From Microbacterium oleivorans (GTDB lineage Bacteria; Actinomycetota; Actinomycetes; Actinomycetales; Microbacteriaceae): a DNA stretch of 64,000 nt. The notes beneath the pieces were generated by a model. It was not told the origin of the DNA, made no database searches, and saw only the letters and a program-made list of their open reading frames with translations. A program made the translations under genes and the position numbers. The first letter of the stretch is position 1, and each line of letters opens with the position of its first letter. Below are positions 62,744 through 64,000 of this stretch, piece by piece. The DNA lies in contig NZ_JAMBOV010000002.1 in assembly GCF_023715745.1 (NCBI RefSeq), positions 310,001 through 374,000 of the forward strand. Direction: 5' to 3'.

Positions 62744-62826
62744 AGCGCTGATTGTATTGGCTCCCGGGGCCGGTCCCCGCCACGCAAATCACGGGCCGGC
62801 TGTCCCTTGACTCATAGACTGCTCGC

Positions 62827-63252
62827 GTGGCAGATACCCCGACCGAGGATGCACCGCGTTTCAGCCCGGTGATCGCACTGCTCGCCGTCTCCGCCGCGTG
62901 GGAGTCGCAGCTCGCCGCGGAGCTCCGCGACCTCGGCATCTCGACGCGGAAATTCGGTCTGCTCGGTCATATCGGCGCCGAACCCGGGATCTCCTTCTCA
63001 GAACTCGCGCGCCGGTCCCGGATCACCGTCCAGTCGGCCCATGCGGCGGTGCATGCCCTCGTCGACGACGGCCTGGTGGCCGACGCGACCGCACAGGCCG
63101 GGGCCGCCAGCGACCTCAGCGTCACCCCGCGGGGGGCGAAGGTCCTGCAGGACGCGCAGGAGCGGCTCGCCGCGCTCGACCGCGCCCTCGCGCAGGCGCA
63201 CCCCAAGGTCGCCGAGTCCTTGGACGGCATCCGAGCCGGCGTGGTCGAATGA
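62827..63252 (+). CDS. MarR family transcriptional regulator
   Basis: A 141-residue winged-helix protein. Helices 2-4 with FGLLGHIGAEPGISFSELARRSRITVQSAHAAVHALVDDGLV (about 45-85), then a wing with LSVTPRGAKVLQDA. This fits MarR. GTG 62827 follows ACTGCTCGC with no ribosome site; CATAGACT (62813-62820) could be a -10 for a nearly leaderless transcript. It is co-translated with the DoxX gene (ATGA overlap) and divergent from the exported hydrolase 83 bp away, both candidate targets. Confidence 0.85.
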   Translation: MADTPTEDAPRFSPVIALLAVSAAWESQLAAELRDLGISTRKFGLLGHIGAEPGISFSELARRSRITVQSAHAAVHALVDDGLVADATAQAGAASDLSVTPRGAKVLQDAQERLAALDRALAQAHPKVAESLDGIRAGVVE

Positions 63253-63665
63253 CGCGGCATCGCAACCGGTCGCGGCGCGATCCGCTGCGCTCTGTCGCGC
63301 GATCGGCGCTGGCGGCCGTCCTGGTCGCCGCCGGCGCCGGTCACCTCACGACCCTCCGTCGCGGCTTCCGCGTCGCTGTGCCCGACTGGGCGCCCCGTCT
63401 GCTGCGCACCGACAAGGACACCATCGTCGTCGTGTCGGGCGTGGTCGAGCTGATGCTCGGGGCGGGGCTCGTCCTCCTGCCGCGCGAGCGGCGTCGTGTC
63501 GGGGTCGCGGTCGCTGCGCTGTTCGTGGCCGTCTTCCCCGGCAACGTGCACCATTGGCGCACCGGCCGTGATGTCCCGGGGCTCGACTCGGACGCCAAGC
63601 GTTTCGCTCGGCTCTTCCTGCAGCCGGTCCTCGTCGCGTGGGCACTGTGGTCGACGCGCCGCTGA
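63249..63665 (+). CDS. DoxX-like membrane protein
   Basis: A 138-residue protein with four hydrophobic segments and an Arg-rich N terminus (MTRHRNRSRRDPLR). The segments VLVAAGAGHLTTLRRGF (about 22-38), VSGVVELMLGAGLVLLP (about 60-76), VGVAVAALFVAVFPGNVHHW (about 82-101) and the pattern GNVHHW are DoxX-like. DoxX proteins associate with superoxide dismutase/thiol systems in mycobacteria, and often pair with MarR repressors. Confidence 0.85.
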   Translation: MTRHRNRSRRDPLRSVARSALAAVLVAAGAGHLTTLRRGFRVAVPDWAPRLLRTDKDTIVVVSGVVELMLGAGLVLLPRERRRVGVAVAALFVAVFPGNVHHWRTGRDVPGLDSDAKRFARLFLQPVLVAWALWSTRR

Positions 63666-63700
63666 TCGATCACAGCTATCGCGCAGGCTCGGCGGCGTCC

Positions 63701-63715
63701 TTCAGGTAGCCTGAA
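63701..63715. promoter_or_regulatory. Palindrome with embedded -10 box
   Basis: TTCAGG-TAG-CCTGAA is a perfect inverted repeat with 3-nt centre. TAGCCT within it (63707-63712) is a plausible -10, seven bases before the GTG of the DUF3817 gene, implying a near-leaderless mRNA regulated at the same spot. Confidence 0.5.
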
Positions 63716-63718
63716 GGG

Positions 63719-64000
63719 GTGTTCCGCGCCCCTGCCACCCTGTATCGCGTCCTCGCCATCGGCGAGGTGATCTCCTGGACCCTTCTGATCGCCGGACTCA
63801 TCGTCCGCGCCGTCGGCGGGCCGGCCGTCGCCGTCACCATCGGCGGCGGCATCCACGGCTTCGTCTTCCTCTCGTACGGGGCGACCGCCATCCTCGTCGC
63901 CCTGAACAACCGTTGGCGTCCGGGGGTCGCCCTGCTCGCCGTCGCCTCGGCGATCGTGCCGTACGCGACCCTCCCGATGGAGGTCTGGCTGCGCCGCACC
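63719..64000 (+). CDS. DUF3817 family membrane protein, N-terminal part
   Basis: Ninety-four codons run open from GTG 63719 to the window edge. Three hydrophobic segments are visible (about 8-30, 38-60 and 68-86), with motifs YRVLAIGEVISW, GGGIHGFVFLSYG and ATLPMEVWL. These match the start of DUF3817 integral membrane proteins (about 100-130 residues; function unknown). GAAGGGG just upstream may act as ribosome site, though the promoter position suggests leaderless translation. The gene is cut at the right end. Confidence 0.82.
   Translation, partial: MFRAPATLYRVLAIGEVISWTLLIAGLIVRAVGGPAVAVTIGGGIHGFVFLSYGATAILVALNNRWRPGVALLAVASAIVPYATLPMEVWLRRT

Overview
The window is a continuous stretch of high-GC, gene-dense chromosome from an actinobacterium. 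GTG starts, ATGA/GTGA/TGATG stop-start overlaps, actinobacterial-type lipoproteins, class Ib nrdHIEF, DUF3618/holin-X stress proteins and the general protein style point to Microbacteriaceae, most likely Microbacterium (inference; no 16S is present). I see no prophage, IS element, CRISPR array or rRNA. Both ends cut genes: a GNAT acetyltransferase on the left and a DUF3817 protein on the right.

Layout. 1-3.5 kb: acetyltransferase end, coiled-coil membrane protein, tRNA-Ala(CGC) with terminator, a lipoprotein, and a divergent TetR/DUF6069 pair. 3.1-8.1 kb: MerR regulator and secreted-type esterase relative, then an aldolase-kinase-GlpD operon divergent from a TetR gene. 8.2-12.7 kb: a tightly overlapping SDR-TetR-SCP2-like-aminotransferase-MFS operon with a 16-bp palindromic operator. 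12.9-15.3 kb: Leu/Phe/Val dehydrogenase, methyltransferase, YbaK deacylase. 15.3-19.2 kb: UBP zinc finger, cNMP-domain flavoprotein related to thioredoxin reductase, and NhaA fused to a thioredoxin domain. 19.2-25.6 kb: sugar ABC importer, glycogen-debranching-type glucosidase and divergent LacI. 25.7-32.4 kb: histidine utilisation (IclR, hutHUI and, convergent, sixA and a HutG-type ureohydrolase). 32.4-37.3 kb: DUF445, acyl-CoA dehydrogenase, hydrolase, MFS. 37.3-41.6 kb: ribonucleotide reductase operon nrdHIEF with a long regulatory region. 41.8-45.2 kb: small stress/envelope proteins around a beta-propeller protein. 45.4-50.4 kb: a GMC pyranose-oxidase-like enzyme with two TIM-barrel isomerase-like proteins, TetR and an M20D amidohydrolase. 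50.4-60.8 kb: PucR regulator and an eight-gene operon (polyamine-type ABC importer, deiminase-fold enzyme, M20 carbamoylase-type hydrolase, ThDP enzyme, D-2-hydroxyacid dehydrogenase). 61-64 kb: lipoprotein/hydrolase pair, MarR-DoxX pair, DUF3817.

How they work together. Most of the window is catabolic: cationic or guanidino compounds, histidine, oligosaccharides and probably oxidised glycosides, each unit with its own regulator placed divergently and usually a recognisable inverted repeat between. The operon at 52.1-60.8 kb is the best candidate for an undescribed pathway: its enzymes can be ordered as deiminase, then carbamoyl hydrolase, with a decarboxylase of the AcHAS/AruI type and a 2-hydroxyacid dehydrogenase handling the carbon skeleton. 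The most unusual DNA-level feature is a 67-nt palindrome placed in frame inside hutI.
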